The position numbers were made by a program, and so were the translations under genes. A stretch of DNA of 64,000 nt. Source: Actinacidiphila yanglinensis. GTDB lineage: Bacteria; Actinomycetota; Actinomycetes; Streptomycetales; Streptomycetaceae. The stretch is taken from positions 124,001 through 188,000 of the forward strand of contig NZ_FNVU01000003.1 of NCBI RefSeq assembly GCF_900107965.1, given 5' to 3'. Below, in pieces: positions 52,148 to 59,974 of the stretch (position 1 is its first letter; every line of letters starts with the position of its first letter). The notes under the pieces were generated by a model, which did no database searches, was not told the origin of the DNA, and worked only from the letters and a program-made list of their open reading frames with translations.

Positions 52148-53926
52148 ATGACTGCCGCCGCGAAGCCCTCGCCCGCCGACCTCGGTACCCAGCCGGCCGC
52201 CGCCCCGGACCCCTCCGGCGGGGCCGGCCGCCCGGGCGCGCTCCCGTTGCCGATCACCGCTGTGACCTGCCTGGAGGACCGGGCCCAGGTCGAACGCACC
52301 GGCACCGTACGGCTCGTCGCCGGGGTGCAGCGGCTGCGGATCGGCCCGGTCACGCCGCTCGCCGTCGACCGTTCGCTGCGCGCCGAGATATCGGCCCACC
52401 CGGGCGACGGTGAGCCCGCGCCACCCGACCCCGCCGGCGACGGTGCCGCCGCCCCGGTGGAGAACGCCCCCCTGGAGGACGCCCCGCCGGCGGACACCCC
52501 GGTGGTGGCGGCCCGCGTGGTGGACGCCCGCGTCGTCCGCGCGTACACCCCGCCACCGCCCGGTGAACCCGGCGCCGACGCCTCCGAGTTGCGCCGCGAC
52601 GTGCACGACCTGGAGCGGGAACTGCGCGAGGCCCGGCAGGTCGAGCAGCGCCAGGAGAACGCGCTCGCGGTGATCGACCAGGCCAGGACGGACCTGCACC
52701 GCGACATCGTGCAGGGCGCGGGTGCCGGCTCCGCCGACCCCGAGCGCTGGGCCGACCGGCTCGACCGGGTGGAGCAGGAGGCCGAGACCCGGATCGGTGA
52801 ACTGCACCGGTTGCGCCGCAGGTTGCACGACATCGGCGAGGAACTGCGCGAGGCTCGCGAGGCGTTGGCGGCCACCGAGTACGAACCGCGGGTGCTGACG
52901 GCGTACCTCGAACTCGTGGTGGAGGCCGAGGACGCCGGCCGGGCGCACCTGCGCGTCGCCCATCTGGTGCCGTGCGCGCTGTGGCGCCCCGCCTACCGCG
53001 CCACGCTCGCGGAGGACCGCGGGTCGGTGCGGCTGGAGACCGACGCGTTCGTCTGGCAGGCCACCGGCGAGGACTGGAGCGGGGCGGCCCTGTCGCTGTC
53101 CACGGCGCGGCCCACCCTGGCCGCGACCCCGCCGGCGCTCACCGAGGACGTGCTCGCGCTGCGGGAGCGCTCGGCGGAGGAGCGGCGCACCGTGGAGGTG
53201 AACCTGCGGGAGGAGGAGATCCGCACGGTCGGCGGCGAGTCGCCGGGCGAAGCGACCGCGGCCGGGGTGCCGGGCCTGCCGGGGCTCGACGACGGCGGTG
53301 CGGTGCGCACGCTCTCCGCCCCCTACCCGGTCGACATCCCTTCCGACGGGAGGCCGCACCGCGTGCACCTGTCGTCCTTCACCGCGCCCTGCCGCGCGGA
53401 GCGCACCTGCGCCCCGGAGCTGTCCCCGCTGCTGGTGACCACCGCGCACTTCGCCAACGCGGCCGGCCACGTGCTGCTGGCCGGCCCGGTGGACCTGGTG
53501 CGGGGCAGCGGCTTCGTCGGCCGCGGTGAGCTGGCGTTCGCCGGGGCGGGGGAGGAGGTCCGGCTGGCGTTCGGCAGCGAGGACACCTTCCGGGTGGTCC
53601 GGCATGTCGAGGAGAGCCGCGACACCGCGGGCCTGACCGGCATCAACCAGCGCACGGTGATCACCCGCCGGGTCCGGCTGTTCGTCTCCCGGCTCGACGT
53701 ACCCGATGGCGGTGGCGCTCAGGAAGTGGTGATCCGCGAGCGGGTTCCGGTGTCCGAGGTCTCCGCGGTCGAGGTGCGGGTGCGGACCGATTCCTCGTCA
53801 CCCGCACCCGACGAGGTCGACGACGAGGGCATCGTCCGCTACACCCTGCGCCTCGGCCCGGGCGAGCGGCGCGAGATCACCCTCGTCCACGAGCTGACGG
53901 CGTCGAGTTCCGTGACGGGGCTGTAG
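52148..53926 (+). CDS. DUF4139 (MuiA-like) protein, second of a tandem pair
   Basis: A 592-residue paralogue of the preceding gene: N-terminal DUF4140-like strand (AVTCLEDRAQVERTGTVRLVAG), a clear coiled coil (about 150-240; DLERELREARQVEQRQENAL), then DUF4139 with HLVPCALWRPAYRATL and WQATGEDWSGAALSLSTARP. It lacks the long Pro/Ala insertion. No signal peptide or membrane helix is visible. ATG 52148 follows the upstream stop by 3 bp, with AGGA in the end of that gene. DUF4139 proteins have a beta-sandwich plus coiled-coil plan, but no biochemical activity is assigned. Confidence 0.85.
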   Translation: MTAAAKPSPADLGTQPAAAPDPSGGAGRPGALPLPITAVTCLEDRAQVERTGTVRLVAGVQRLRIGPVTPLAVDRSLRAEISAHPGDGEPAPPDPAGDGAAAPVENAPLEDAPPADTPVVAARVVDARVVRAYTPPPPGEPGADASELRRDVHDLERELREARQVEQRQENALAVIDQARTDLHRDIVQGAGAGSADPERWADRLDRVEQEAETRIGELHRLRRRLHDIGEELREAREALAATEYEPRVLTAYLELVVEAEDAGRAHLRVAHLVPCALWRPAYRATLAEDRGSVRLETDAFVWQATGEDWSGAALSLSTARPTLAATPPALTEDVLALRERSAEERRTVEVNLREEEIRTVGGESPGEATAAGVPGLPGLDDGGAVRTLSAPYPVDIPSDGRPHRVHLSSFTAPCRAERTCAPELSPLLVTTAHFANAAGHVLLAGPVDLVRGSGFVGRGELAFAGAGEEVRLAFGSEDTFRVVRHVEESRDTAGLTGINQRTVITRRVRLFVSRLDVPDGGGAQEVVIRERVPVSEVSAVEVRVRTDSSSPAPDEVDDEGIVRYTLRLGPGERREITLVHELTASSSVTGL

Positions 53927-54050
53927 GAGCCCGCGCCGGCGGCAGGGGCAACAGGGGCGCGCACGGACGGTGCGGGCGTCAGGGGTTGCCTCAGCGCCGC
54001 CACGCGACATGGTGGTTCACAAGACTGAACTCAGGTTTCATACATAGCCG

Positions 54051-54080
54051 TTGACCACCCTTGAGTGGGCATGCTATCCA
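54051..54080 (+). promoter_or_regulatory. Promoter of the alginate lyase gene
   Basis: TTGACC (54051-54056) and TATCCA (54075-54080) with an 18-bp spacer. Initiation is expected near 54087, just upstream of two inverted repeats. Confidence 0.6.
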
Positions 54081-54096
54081 AGGAGGCGTCTAAAGG

Positions 54097-54122
54097 ACTA
54101 GACCTAGTTCACGTCAGTGAAC
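54097..54122. promoter_or_regulatory. Overlapping operator-like inverted repeats
   Basis: ACTAG-AC-CTAGT (54097-54108) abuts GTTCAC-GTCA-GTGAAC (54107-54122). Both have perfect arms and lie between the promoter and the ATG at 54148, a position where a bound repressor would block transcription. Confidence 0.55.
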
Positions 54123-54147
54123 GCTGAGCACGGAAAGGACCCCCCAC

Positions 54148-54933
54148 ATGAGAATCCACTCCAAGCTCCTCGTCGCGGCGACCGCCCTGGGCACCGCAGC
54201 CACGCTCGGTCTTCTCGGCACCAGTGGCACCGCGAGCGCCGCCTCCCCCACCAAGGCGCCCGGCGGCAACTTCAACCTGTCCGTCTGGGAGTTGCAGGAG
54301 CCCGTCGGCTCGCCCGGTTCGCCGACCACCATCCCCTCCTCCGAACTCCAGGGCGACGACGGCTTCCAGGACTCGTACTTCTACACCGACACGCGCGACG
54401 GCGCGATGACCTTCTGGGCCCCGGAGAAGGGCGTCACCACGCCCAACTCCAACTACGCCCGCTCCGAGTTGCGCGAGATGAACTCCAACGGCAGCGCGGC
54501 GAACTGGTCGCTCGGCGGCAGCCACAAGCTCAACGCGACCCTGCGCGTGGTCTCCGTGACGTCGAACGTCTGCGTCGGCCAGATCCACCTCGGCACCGGC
54601 GGGTCGTCCACCAAGCCCCTGATCGAGCTGTACTACCACTCCAACGGTGACATCGTCGCCGGCCTGGAGAACTCCCCGGACGGCGGCCAGACCACGCACA
54701 CGGTCGGCCACGTGTCGATCGGCAAGACGTGGACCTACACGATCGCCGTCTCGGGCGGCAACACCATCGACCTGACGGTCAACGGCAGCACCACGCACTA
54801 CGCCATCCCCTCGTCCTTCGACGCCTACAAGCAGTACTTCAAGGCCGGTTCCTACAACCAGTCGTCGTCGGACAGCACCACCAACGGCGCCCGCGTCGCC
54901 TTCTACGGGCTCACCGTCCAGCACAGCGGCTGA
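54148..54933 (+). CDS. Secreted PL7 alginate lyase
   Basis: A 261-residue polysaccharide lyase family 7 protein, cleaving alginate by beta-elimination outside the cell. A Sec signal peptide with a likely cut after TASA (residue 31) is followed directly by the catalytic jelly roll. The three PL7 motifs are intact: RSELRE (105-110), QIH (145-147) and YFKAGSYNQ (230-238), giving the active-site Arg, Gln, His and Tyr. QIH is associated with activity on guluronate-containing substrate. There is no extra binding module. ATG 54148 has GGAAAGGA. It is monocistronic, closed by the hairpin at 54991. Confidence 0.92.
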   Translation: MRIHSKLLVAATALGTAATLGLLGTSGTASAASPTKAPGGNFNLSVWELQEPVGSPGSPTTIPSSELQGDDGFQDSYFYTDTRDGAMTFWAPEKGVTTPNSNYARSELREMNSNGSAANWSLGGSHKLNATLRVVSVTSNVCVGQIHLGTGGSSTKPLIELYYHSNGDIVAGLENSPDGGQTTHTVGHVSIGKTWTYTIAVSGGNTIDLTVNGSTTHYAIPSSFDAYKQYFKAGSYNQSSSDSTTNGARVAFYGLTVQHSG

Positions 54934-54990
54934 ACCCGGCGAGCAGACCCGGGCCGAGCGGCGACCGCGCCGCGCGTGACGGTACGGCCG

Positions 54991-55031
54991 GCGGCCCCGC
55001 GGACCAGGATGCCTCCGGTCCGCGGGGCCGC
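54991..55031 (+). terminator. Terminator of the alginate lyase gene
   Basis: Perfect 15-bp arms (54991-55005 and 55017-55031) with an 11-nt loop. The rest of the 359-bp gap (54934-55292) shows no gene or clear promoter. Confidence 0.8.
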
Positions 55032-55292
55032 CGCTCTGAACGGGCTGCGCTGAACCGGCCGCGCTGAACCGGCCCCGCCGATCCGCCCCGGGACCCGCCC
55101 GGGCATCCCACCCGAGGCCGGCCCCTCCCCGCGGTCACCCCCCGGCCGTGGCAGGGCTCCCGCGATGGACGGACAATGAGGGAGCAGGCGACACGAGACG
55201 GATCTCCTCGTCCCCTGCGGAGCACCACCCTCATCACCCTCGGCGTTCCGGCCGCTCACCGGACCGGGCGCCCTGTCGAGCGGAGCGGGACC

Positions 55293-55595
55293 ATGCGAGA
55301 GTTCCTCGTCGAGATCGTCACGACCATCCCCGAGGGGACCGGCCAGGACGAGGTCGACAAGCGGCGGGCCGCCGAGGCCGTCCGAGCCCGGGAACTGGCC
55401 GCGAGCGGCAACCTGGCACGGCTGTGGCGCCCGGTCGGCGAGCTGCGCAGCGTCGGCATCTGGCTGGCCGCGGACGAGGGCGAACTCCGGGAGAAGGTGC
55501 TCGGCACCCTGCCGTTGCGCCCGTGGATGACCCTGAACGTCACCCCGCTGGAACCGCACCCCAACGACCCGGGCCCGTCCGAAGGCGCCCGGTGA
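55293..55595 (+). CDS. Muconolactone delta-isomerase-like protein
   Basis: A 100-residue ferredoxin-like protein matching CatC-type muconolactone isomerases: MREFLVEIVTTIPEG, RARELAASGNLARLWRPVGE, WLAADEGELREKVLGTLPLRPWM and VTPLEPHPNDP. In the catechol branch of the beta-ketoadipate pathway this enzyme converts muconolactone to enol-lactone. None of the usual partner genes is nearby, so it may work on a related lactone. ATG 55293 is used; GGAGCGGGA upstream is a plausible ribosome site. Confidence 0.85.
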   Translation: MREFLVEIVTTIPEGTGQDEVDKRRAAEAVRARELAASGNLARLWRPVGELRSVGIWLAADEGELREKVLGTLPLRPWMTLNVTPLEPHPNDPGPSEGAR

Positions 55596-55707
55596 GGTCG
55601 CCCGCCCGGGCACCGCACGCGGCCGGGTCCCGGTCGCGTGCGGTGCCCTCGGGACGGCGCCCGGCCCTCCCACCGTCACCCCGTCGACGCCTTCGCAGGA
55701 GCCTGCC

Positions 55708-56316
55708 ATGACCACCTCGCGCGACCTGCTGATCGTCACCATGGACGACGCCGCGGCCGGCAGCACGGTCGATCCGGACGACCTCTCGCTCGCCCTCGCC
55801 GGGGCCGAACTGGTCGACCTGGTGGGCGCCGGCGCGATCACCCTCGACGGCGAACGCATCGTGCCGGGCGCCGCGACGGCCACCGGAGACCGCCTGCTGG
55901 ACCGGGCGTCGTCGTCGGTGCTGCGGCAGGAGCCGTACGAGACCGTCGACCACTGGCTGTGGCGGCGCGGGGACACGCTGTCGGCCGAGTACGTCGCCGC
56001 CCTGGAGGCCGACGGCGACGCCGTGCGGCCGCGCCATCGCTGGATCCCGGTTCGCTCGGACCGGCTCGCGCTGGTCGACTCGCCGGCCCGCGTGCATGCG
56101 GCCGAGCGCTGGGCATCGGGTGATCCCGTGCTCTCCCTGCTCGCCGTCGCCGCCGGAGTGCCGGCCAGGCCGACGGACACCGCGGACCGCGTCACCGACG
56201 AGGTGACCGTGACCGTGGTGGACGCGGTCAACCAGGCGGTCACGGAACTGGAGGCGCGCCGGCAGCGCCGGAAGATCGAGAAGGACGCCTTCGACAACAT
56301 CTGGCGGGCGCCGTGA
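55708..56316 (+). CDS. GPP34 (Golgi phosphoprotein 3-like) family protein
   Basis: A 202-residue, largely helical GPP34-domain protein: RDLLIVTMDDAAAG, SLALAGAELVDLVGAGAITLDG, GDPVLSLLAVAAGV and a positively charged C terminus (LEARRQRRKIEKDAF). In eukaryotes GPP34 proteins bind phosphatidylinositol-4-phosphate. The many Streptomyces copies have no assigned function, although peripheral membrane binding is plausible. ATG 55708 has CAGGAG at good spacing. Confidence 0.88.
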   Translation: MTTSRDLLIVTMDDAAAGSTVDPDDLSLALAGAELVDLVGAGAITLDGERIVPGAATATGDRLLDRASSSVLRQEPYETVDHWLWRRGDTLSAEYVAALEADGDAVRPRHRWIPVRSDRLALVDSPARVHAAERWASGDPVLSLLAVAAGVPARPTDTADRVTDEVTVTVVDAVNQAVTELEARRQRRKIEKDAFDNIWRAP

Positions 56317-56362
56317 CGCGTGCTCCCGCCGGTAGGGTCCGGCGCCACCCGGACGTCCCGGC

Positions 56363-56980
56363 TCAGGTCGGCAGTTCGGTCCCGGCCTGCTCGCTCACCA
56401 TGTAACGCGCGTACCAGTCGGGCCAGTTCGGGTCCTCCGCGCCGGTGCGCGCCTCGTGCTCCCCGTGCGCCGCGGCCGCGCGCCGCATCGCGGCTGCCAG
56501 GTCGTCGGCCGACGCGAACGCCGTGGTCGCGGGGTCCAGCCGGCCGGGGAGCCGGTCGGTGATCTCCTGGAGGACCCAGCCGTTGCCGTCCGGGTCGCTG
56601 AACGACACGAACGAGCCGTAACTGCTGCGCTGCGGATCCGGCCCGGCGACGCGGGCGTCCGTCCCGGCATGGTGGAAGACGCCGCCGGCGTCGTGGAACA
56701 CCTCGCCCGGTTCGGCGCCGCCGCGCACCAGCTCCTCACGGGCCGCCTCGATGCTGTCGACGACCAGGTGCAGGCCCTGGGCCGTGCCCGGCGCCTGGTC
56801 CGTGACCGAGGTGCCGAAGATGACCGAGGACGGCGAACCCGGCGGTGTCACCTGCACCACCCGGAAGTTCCCGTCGGTGGCGACGTCCGCGTCCAGCCGC
56901 CAGCCCAGCGCGGTGTAGAAGTCCCTGGCCCGGTCGACGTCGGACACCGGCACCACGACGACCTCGAGTTTCATGTCCAT
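56363..56980 (-). CDS. VOC (glyoxalase/bleomycin-resistance-like) family protein
   Basis: A 205-residue vicinal-oxygen-chelate protein: KLEVVVVPVSDVDRARDFYTALGW, GLHLVVDSIEAAREELVRGG and FVSFSDPDGNGWVLQEI are the classic VOC segments, here within one domain of about 150 residues. A C-terminal extension (EHEARTGAEDPNWPDWYARYM) is often found in this subgroup. ATG 56980 has AGGAGG. Function could be isomerase, dioxygenase or antibiotic binding; sequence alone does not decide. Confidence 0.88.
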   Translation of the reverse strand: MDMKLEVVVVPVSDVDRARDFYTALGWRLDADVATDGNFRVVQVTPPGSPSSVIFGTSVTDQAPGTAQGLHLVVDSIEAAREELVRGGAEPGEVFHDAGGVFHHAGTDARVAGPDPQRSSYGSFVSFSDPDGNGWVLQEITDRLPGRLDPATTAFASADDLAAAMRRAAAAHGEHEARTGAEDPNWPDWYARYMVSEQAGTELPT

Positions 56981-57178
56981 GGGTACGCGCCTCCTCGACC
57001 CCTCTCGACACGGTCGAGGGAATCGGTCATGACCCTGTGCATCGGCCGGTTTCCAGCCTAGGGAGGTGCCCGACCAGCCGCACGCGGGGACGACCACCGC
57101 GCCGTCGCGGGCGTCACGGCGGCCGTGGACCACGCCCGCCCCTGGGCGCCGGCCGTCCGGCAGGGCAGACTCGCCGCC

Positions 57179-57991
57179 ATGACCGAGCGAATTCCCCCGA
57201 CCCCGGCGGCTTCCCCGTGGGTCGAGATCGACGGGCGCGCGGCCGGCGCGCAGGACCTGGTGCCGGTGCTCGCCGGGTACGGCCACTTCACGGCGATGCA
57301 GGTGCGCGGCGGCCGGGTCCGCGGGCTGCGCAGGCACCTGGAGCGGCTGGACGGGGCGAGCCGCGAACTGTTCGCGGCCGGACTCGACGGCGAGCGGGTG
57401 CGCGCCCACGTGCGGCACGCGCTGGACGGCGCCGGGCGCGCCGACGCCTCGGTACGGGTCAACGTGTTCCAGCCGGTCGACGAGCCGGGCGGCCCGGTGG
57501 CCGTCGTGGTCGCGGTACGCCCGCCCGCCGCGATGCCGCCCGGTCCCTACCGGGTGAAGTCGGTGCCGTACCAGCGCCCCGCCGCGCACCTCAAACACGT
57601 CGGCGGCTTCGGCCAGGCGTACTTCGGGCGGCAGGTCGCGGCCGAGGGGTACGACGAGGCGTTGCTGGTCGGCCCGGACGGCGAGATCGCCGAGGGTGCC
57701 ATCACCAACATCGGGTTCGTGGCCGCGAATGCGGTGGTGTGGCCCCAGGCGCCGCACCTGCGCGGCATCACCCTCCAGGTGCTGGAGGAAGCGCTCGACG
57801 GGGCCGGCATCGCGCAGTCGCGACGCCCGCTGCGGCTGGCCGACGTCGACCGCTACGACGGCGCCTTCCTGATCAACTCCCGCGGCACCGCGCTGATCTC
57901 GCGGATCGACGGCACCCCGGTGCCCACCACCGCCGAACTCCTCCCGCGGATAGGGGAGTTGTACGCCTCCGTGCCGTGGGACGTGATCTAG
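57179..57991 (+). CDS. Class IV aminotransferase
   Basis: A 270-residue fold-type-IV PLP enzyme (branched-chain aminotransferase/aminodeoxychorismate-lyase superfamily). Lys139 in HLKHVGGFG is the candidate PLP lysine. EGAITNIGF (172-180) is the family EG-TNxF motif, and GTALISRIDGTPVP follows. The reaction is not defined. ATG 57179 lacks a Shine-Dalgarno; CAGACT (57166-57171) ends 7 nt upstream, suggesting a leaderless mRNA. It is divergent from the VOC gene. Confidence 0.87.
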   Translation: MTERIPPTPAASPWVEIDGRAAGAQDLVPVLAGYGHFTAMQVRGGRVRGLRRHLERLDGASRELFAAGLDGERVRAHVRHALDGAGRADASVRVNVFQPVDEPGGPVAVVVAVRPPAAMPPGPYRVKSVPYQRPAAHLKHVGGFGQAYFGRQVAAEGYDEALLVGPDGEIAEGAITNIGFVAANAVVWPQAPHLRGITLQVLEEALDGAGIAQSRRPLRLADVDRYDGAFLINSRGTALISRIDGTPVPTTAELLPRIGELYASVPWDVI

Positions 57992-58255
57992 TGCCGTGAC
58001 CGGAAAGGTTCACCGTTTCGCGGCGCCCCGCACGGCACCTGTCCCCCTGCCTCCGGCGGGAGGTGCCCCTGCGTGGTCGGAGTCACCCGGGTACACCCAG
58101 TACGAGGGCGACCTCCCCCTGGCCCGGCGGCCGGGCGGTACCCCCACCGCCTTGCCATGCACCGCACCGGACACCGCGAACCAGGCAGACCTTTCCGGCC
58201 GCGGCACCAGGACTCCGGGCCGCCCGGTCGGAGCGGCCCGTACGGCCGGCGCCGG
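57992..58255. other. Intergenic region between convergent genes with repeat-like hairpins
   Basis: No gene is evident in 264 bp. CCTCC-GGCG-GGAGG and the GGTACCCCC-type stretch near 58138 resemble degraded dispersed palindromic sequences common between Streptomyces genes. The two segments may also act as terminators. Confidence 0.4.
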
Positions 58256-58651
58256 TCAGGACTCCAGCGGGTGGCCGGTCGTCGCGTCGACGTGGTCCGG
58301 GACCTCCTCGTGCCGGTCGCCGACCGTCAGCGTCCCGGTCGGCTCGAAGAGGAGGATCGACGCGCCGGTCGGAGCGGACGGCTTGTGCTCGGTGCCGCGC
58401 GGCACGGTGAACACCGAGCCGCGGGGGAGTACGACGGCCCGCTCACCGGCGTCGTCGCGCAGGAAGATCCGCAACTCGCCGTCGAGCACCAGGAAGAACT
58501 CGTCGGTGTCGTCGTGCACGTGCCACATGTAGTCGCCCTCGACCTTGGCGACGCGGACGTCGTAGTCGTTGACGCGTGTCACGATACGGGGGCTCCACAG
58601 GGCGTCGAAGGAGGCCAGGGCTTTGCTGAGGTCAAGGGGTTCGTCGCTCAT
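58256..58651 (-). CDS. Cupin-domain protein
   Basis: A 131-residue single-cupin protein. Cupin motif 1 is visible in WHVHDDTDEFFLVLDGEL (metal-binding His, His, Glu) and motif 2 in VFTVPRGTEHKPSA (His). This suggests a metal site like those in small dioxygenase- or isomerase-like cupins, but the substrate is unknown. ATG 58651 is preceded by GGAAAGGATGAGG. It is divergent from the DJ-1/AraC regulator gene 51 bp away, so that regulator may control it. Confidence 0.88.
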   Translation of the reverse strand: MSDEPLDLSKALASFDALWSPRIVTRVNDYDVRVAKVEGDYMWHVHDDTDEFFLVLDGELRIFLRDDAGERAVVLPRGSVFTVPRGTEHKPSAPTGASILLFEPTGTLTVGDRHEEVPDHVDATTGHPLES

Positions 58652-58702
58652 GGCCTCATCCTTTCCGGGAAGGCCGGGCGACGTGAGGGCCGGGAATCGC
58701 AG

Positions 58703-59857
58703 ATGACGCAAGAATCCGCGCACGCCGCCGGGGCCGGTCCGCTGCACCGCGTCGTCGTCATCGTGGACGAGAACTCGAACCCCTTCGAACTCGGATGCGC
58801 GACCGAGGTGTTCGGGCTGCGCCGGCCCGAACTCGGGCGCGAGCTGTATGACTTCCGGCTCTGTTCGGCGCGCCCGCGGACCTCGATGCGGGACGGGTTC
58901 TTCACCCTCACCGGGGTCGCCGGACTCGAAGCCGCCGACCACGCCGACACGTTGATCGTCCCGAACCGACCGGACGTCGACGCGTCGCGCGACCCGGACG
59001 TGCTCGACGCCGTCCGCCGGGCGCACCGGCGCGGCGCGCGCCTGGTGGGCTTCTGCAGCGGCGCCTACACCCTCGCCGAGGCCGGGGTCCTCGACGGCCG
59101 CCGGGCCACCGCGCACTGGCAGTGGGCGGACACCTTCCAGGCCCGCTTCCCGCACGTGCGACTCGAACCCGACGTGCTGTTCGTGGACGACGGCGACATC
59201 CTCACCGCGGCGGGCAGCGCGGCGGCGCTCGACCTCGGCCTGCACATCGTCCGGCGCGACCACGGCGCGGAGATCGCCGGCGCGGTGAGCAGGCGGCTGG
59301 TGTTCGCCGCCCACCGGGACGGCGGGCAGCGCCAGTTCATCGAGCGCCCGGTGCCCGCCCGGCCCGACGAGTCCCTCGGGCCGCTGCTCGCCTGGGCGCT
59401 GGAACGGCTGGACGCACCGCTCACCGTCGCCGACCTCGCGGACCGCGCCGCGGTCAGCCCGGCGACCCTGCACCGGCGCTTCCGTGCCGAGTTGGGGACG
59501 ACACCGCTGGTGTGGCTCACCGGCGAGCGCGTCGCCCTGGCCTGCCGGCTGATCGAGCGCAGCCGGGCCCCCTTCGACGACGTCGCCCGGCGCAGCGGCC
59601 TGGGGACGGCGGCGAACCTGCGGGCGCTGGTGCAGCGCGAGACGGGCCTCACCCCGTCCGCGTACCGGCGCCGCTTCGGCGGATCGCCCGCCGCCGTCCT
59701 CACGCGAGCGCCCGCATCCGTTCCCGCATCCGTTCCCGCACCCGTGCCCGCACCTGCGTCCGCACGCGCGCCCGTGGCCGTACCCGGAGCCCGCGCCCGC
59801 CCCGCTCGTACCGTCCCACCGCCGGGCGCCCCGCTCCCGGGCACGTCCGCGCCGTAA
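58703..59857 (+). CDS. GlxA/FtrA-type transcriptional regulator (DJ-1/PfpI + AraC)
   Basis: A 384-residue regulator: an N-terminal DJ-1/PfpI-like domain (VVVIVDENSNPFELGCATEVFG; GFCSGAYTLAEAGVLDG, with Cys in the nucleophile-elbow position) and a C-terminal AraC double helix-turn-helix (LTVADLADRAAVSPATLHRRF; DDVARRSGLGTAANLRALV). It likely senses a small metabolite and activates nearby genes. A Pro/Ala/Arg-rich tail of about 50 residues built from 12-bp repeats follows the DNA-binding domain, beyond the usual family length. It is divergent from the cupin gene. Confidence 0.88.
   Translation: MTQESAHAAGAGPLHRVVVIVDENSNPFELGCATEVFGLRRPELGRELYDFRLCSARPRTSMRDGFFTLTGVAGLEAADHADTLIVPNRPDVDASRDPDVLDAVRRAHRRGARLVGFCSGAYTLAEAGVLDGRRATAHWQWADTFQARFPHVRLEPDVLFVDDGDILTAAGSAAALDLGLHIVRRDHGAEIAGAVSRRLVFAAHRDGGQRQFIERPVPARPDESLGPLLAWALERLDAPLTVADLADRAAVSPATLHRRFRAELGTTPLVWLTGERVALACRLIERSRAPFDDVARRSGLGTAANLRALVQRETGLTPSAYRRRFGGSPAAVLTRAPASVPASVPAPVPAPASARAPVAVPGARARPARTVPPPGAPLPGTSAP
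59714..59773 (+). repeat. Degenerate 12-bp tandem repeat in the regulator tail
   Basis: Five 12-bp units begin with two exact copies of GCATCCGTTCCC (59714-59737) and then diverge. They encode ASVP, ASVP, APVP, APAS and ARAP. Confidence 0.85.
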
Positions 59858-59872
59858 CGCCCCGCGGGCACG

Positions 59873-59914
59873 CACGAAGGCGGGTGCCCCGGGATCGGGA
59901 CACCCGCCTTCGTG
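59873..59914. terminator. Bidirectional terminator
   Basis: Perfect 14-bp arms CACGAAGGCGGGTG (59873-59886) and CACCCGCCTTCGTG (59901-59914) between the convergent regulator and MFS genes. Confidence 0.85.
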
Positions 59915-59974
59915 GAGGGTTGCGCGGAGGGTCCGGGCGCGGCCGCCGGTGGTTCCGGCCGCCGCGCCCTCGGC

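Noticed and set aside
47993-53605. 1870-codon minus-strand open frame spanning several genes
   Set aside because: It covers arcA, the OTC gene and both DUF4139 genes, all with clear family motifs on the plus strand; it is an antisense shadow.
54097-54108. DasR (dre) site upstream of the alginate lyase
   Set aside because: ACTAGACCTAGT shares only a TAGACC core with the dre consensus and lacks its outer bases.
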